Positions 62,326 to 64,000 of a stretch of DNA of 64,000 nucleotides are shown here, one piece after another. This DNA is from Bacteroidales bacterium. GTDB taxonomy: Bacteria; Bacteroidota; Bacteroidia; Bacteroidales; WCHB1-69. A program made the position numbers and the translations under genes. Numbering within the stretch: the first letter of the stretch is position 1; every line of letters begins with the position of its first letter. Below the pieces are notes generated by a model that saw only the letters and a program-made list of their open reading frames with translations, did not search any database and was not told the origin of the DNA. The stretch covers positions 1 through 64,000 of the forward strand of contig JAGCUN010000035.1 in assembly GCA_017962845.1 (NCBI GenBank). Direction: 5' to 3'.

Positions 62326-62958
62326 TCATTCTCCCTTCTTGTTCAAATCGATTTTTCCTGTTTTGGGAATGATGTGAATCAAAAATCGCTGGTTGAGCTC
62401 CTCATGAACCTCACGCATGTTGCCTCCGGTGCCGCTTCCGGCAATCAACACCTCGCAGTTTTTCCCGAAATCAATCCCCGATCTCTCCCAGAATCTTTTC
62501 AATTCCAGCGCCCTCTGGTAGCTCAGCTCGTAGTTCGCCGCGAAATTGTCCCTGGAAGCCTGCCCCTCGATAATCAACAGATACTGTGTGTCGCTGTAGG
62601 TCTTCGTGATTTTGTCGATTTGATTCTTGATGGCCATTCCCGCATTCCTTAAGCGCATTTTGGTGTCGTCATCCACATATTGCATTTCGTATTTCCCTTT
62701 GGGAAAATGCACCTTGATATTAAGGATATGTTTTTTATATTCAGGATTATAAGTGAAGTATGTGGAGTCGATGTTGTCGAACGATTCCCTGATTTTCTCC
62801 AACGTCTCATACTCTTCAATGGTGCCCTGTTGCTCCTCAATCTTTTTGTGCAACAAGGCGACCACCAATACGAAAAGTACCAGCATCACAAAAAACAGAC
62901 TTGTCATCAAGTCGCTGTAACTTGTCCAGAAAAACGATTCTTTCTTGGATTTTTTCAT
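62326..62958 (-). CDS. MotB/OmpA-like membrane protein
   Basis: The 210-residue protein has a short basic N-terminus, then SFFWTSYSDLMTSLFFVMLV with Asp16 at the edge of a single helix, as in MotB/ExbD/ZorB ion-channel subunits. A coiled segment (about 42-65) leads to an OmpA-like domain (about 80-205) with LLIIEGQASRDNFAANYELS and RALELKRFW. It would span the inner membrane and bind peptidoglycan. A MotA/TolQ-type partner should exist but is not in the window. It is 13 bases after the protease gene. Confidence 0.75.
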   Translation of the reverse strand: MKKSKKESFFWTSYSDLMTSLFFVMLVLFVLVVALLHKKIEEQQGTIEEYETLEKIRESFDNIDSTYFTYNPEYKKHILNIKVHFPKGKYEMQYVDDDTKMRLRNAGMAIKNQIDKITKTYSDTQYLLIIEGQASRDNFAANYELSYQRALELKRFWERSGIDFGKNCEVLIAGSGTGGNMREVHEELNQRFLIHIIPKTGKIDLNKKGE

Positions 62959-62971
62959 AACGGAGGGCGTG

Positions 62972-63520
62972 TCACTCGAGCGTTATTTCGTTGTGTTTGT
63001 AGTCGATGGAGATTTTGCCGAATTTCGACAGGGCTGACTGCCCCAGCAACAATGGGGCATCAGAATTGTGTACCACAGAGGCTTTTACGTTGTAGAGGGT
63101 CTTGTTGCCTATGGTCACGCTTTTCAGGTTGATGACGGTGCCCTCGCTAACAGATCCATCAGCGATTTGGTAATACTCAGACCCTTTGATGTCTTTTTCG
63201 CTCAACTTGTTTTGTTTGTATAGGAATTGAGCTTCGGTAAGAGAGATGGTGATGTCGGAGGCGCCGGTGTCGAATATAAATTCCATTTCCACCCCATTGA
63301 TTTCGCAAGGCACGTAATACACGCCGTTCTCATGCCGCATTTTGATGACCGACTGCCCGCCGGAGGATCTGCGCGTCCGTGGTGAATTGTCGCGTGTGCT
63401 GCTAACCCCTTTTGCACGGGAACGTGGTGACGAACACCTGACGCAGTCAGAAAATAGCAAGGAAAGTACGGCTGCTGCTATCAAGATGATGGCACTTCTC
63501 ATGAATGCTTGTGTTTTCAT
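62972..63520 (-). CDS. Retropepsin-like aspartic protease, exported
   Basis: An N-terminal hydrophobic segment (about 8-24) precedes a basic, Ser/Arg-rich linker (about 28-55). The protease domain (about 60-182) has the active-site motif MEFIFDTGASDITISL and the flap-side LLLGQSALSKFGKISIDY, as in clan AA single-domain proteases that act as dimers. It lies in the envelope by its helix. It follows the truncated gene by 23 bases and precedes the MotB-like gene, so the three form one transcript. Confidence 0.85.
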   Translation of the reverse strand: MKTQAFMRSAIILIAAAVLSLLFSDCVRCSSPRSRAKGVSSTRDNSPRTRRSSGGQSVIKMRHENGVYYVPCEINGVEMEFIFDTGASDITISLTEAQFLYKQNKLSEKDIKGSEYYQIADGSVSEGTVINLKSVTIGNKTLYNVKASVVHNSDAPLLLGQSALSKFGKISIDYKHNEITLE

Positions 63521-63543
63521 AGGATGATATTATTTGATTTTCA

Positions 63544-64000
63544 TTATTTTATAGAAAATGAGTGCGATTTTAGACAGGCGTCCCCCACCCAAATTTCGAT
63601 GGTATATTTACCCTTATGCCAATTCCCTTTCCAGTTGCGACCCCAACCTGTGAGTTTCAGCAGATGATTTCCTTTGTTCACATGCTGACTATAGTTCTGT
63701 GTGGAATGAAGCTTCCCGTTGTAGAACCATTTGATGTTGAGATTCACGGTTTGGTTCTTGGTGCTGGAGTAGGAGATTCTTGGTTGGAGGTATTGTGACT
63801 TGTAGCTGTACAAAGGCATCCCAAAGTCTGTGATGATGTTGTTTTTCTTGTCCACAAAAGCCATGTCAATGTCCTGGATGGCAAAAGGATAAACTTTTAG
63901 CATCTGATTCAGGTCATCTCGCGTCTCGTACAGTTCTGATCGGTAGACCGATATCTGATCTCTTTGTCTCTTTTCTTTACTCTCTTTTTGAATGAAGATT
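63544..64000 (-). CDS. C-terminal part of an unrecognised protein (5' end outside window)
   Basis: The minus-strand frame has no stop from 64000 down to the stop at 63544, so the true start lies to the right of the window; an internal ATG at 63903 is not needed. About 150 residues are visible: a charged helical stretch (KESKEKRQRDQISVY) and then a beta domain with LNIKWFYNGKL, GRNWKGNWHKGKYTIEIWVG and DACLKSHSF. Such Trp/Gly-rich tails occur at the end of several exported Bacteroidota proteins. Function unknown. Confidence 0.6.
   Translation of the reverse strand, partial: IFIQKESKEKRQRDQISVYRSELYETRDDLNQMLKVYPFAIQDIDMAFVDKKNNIITDFGMPLYSYKSQYLQPRISYSSTKNQTVNLNIKWFYNGKLHSTQNYSQHVNKGNHLLKLTGWGRNWKGNWHKGKYTIEIWVGDACLKSHSFSIK

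Noticed and set aside
62326..63520. Zorya defence system (ZorAB)
   Set aside because: Only a ZorB/MotB-like protein is seen. The gene before it is a retropepsin, not a MotA-like ZorA, and no ZorC/D/E-like gene is in the window.

Overview
The window comes from a Bacteroidota genome, most likely order Bacteroidales. The evidence is the TAnnTTTG type -7 promoter boxes ahead of many genes, type IX secretion (T9SS) C-terminal sorting domains on exported proteins, GldF/GldG, a DUF4292 protein, an OstA-like protein and a C10 (streptopain-type) protease. Most genes have moderate GC. One block, about 38.6-46.6 kb, is visibly AT-rich and mosaic. I saw no tRNA, rRNA, CRISPR array or complete insertion sequence.

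Left part (0-18.5 kb). A 5'-truncated gene is followed by an orphan T9SS sorting-domain remnant and intergenic repeats. Next come a membrane LytTR regulator and cinA (convergent), then a plus-strand run: manC, a Wzx/MATE-type flippase, a SulP anion transporter, a membrane transglutaminase-like protein and a low-molecular-weight phosphotyrosine phosphatase. A secreted C10 protease with CUB domains and a T9SS tail is translationally coupled to an S41 protease. Minus-strand genes follow: a CrtI-type oxidoreductase, a TonB-dependent receptor, rpmB, ispD and a DUF4292 protein.

Middle (18.6-38.5 kb). The main block is a minus-strand envelope operon: a 632-aa predicted outer-membrane beta-barrel, a giant 2952-aa exported protein with a Gly/Asn-rich hinge, and a fibronectin-III-like exported protein. 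A separately promoted T9SS cargo protein lies beyond it. I do not recognise a described system here. Then comes a shortened S10 ribosomal cluster (rplC-rplD-rplW-rplB-rpsS) that ends in a terminator directly after rpsS, so rpsJ and the rplV-rpsC part are absent. A divergent secreted beta-helix protein follows.

Rhs array (38.6-46.6 kb). Five orphan Rhs C-terminal modules lie on the minus strand. Each joins a short conserved Rhs core segment to a different C-terminal domain, and four are followed by a small secreted or membrane protein that is probably its immunity partner. One tip carries an HExxH metallopeptidase motif, one a His/Cys permuted papain-like signature, and two are paralogous, as are their partners. 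A decayed, inverted and internally deleted copy of one partner gene marks the right edge. No full-length Rhs gene is in the window, so this looks like a store of spare toxin tips.

Right part (46.6-64 kb), all minus strand. One operon is mutA, an M3-like metallopeptidase, gldF, gldG and a DUF4340 protein (no mutB in the window). Another is an RND efflux pump, a MORN/YwqK-type lipoprotein, an OstA-like protein, aroC, a glycosyltransferase and a hotdog thioesterase. At the edge are a MotB/OmpA-like membrane protein, a retropepsin-like protease and a 5'-truncated gene.
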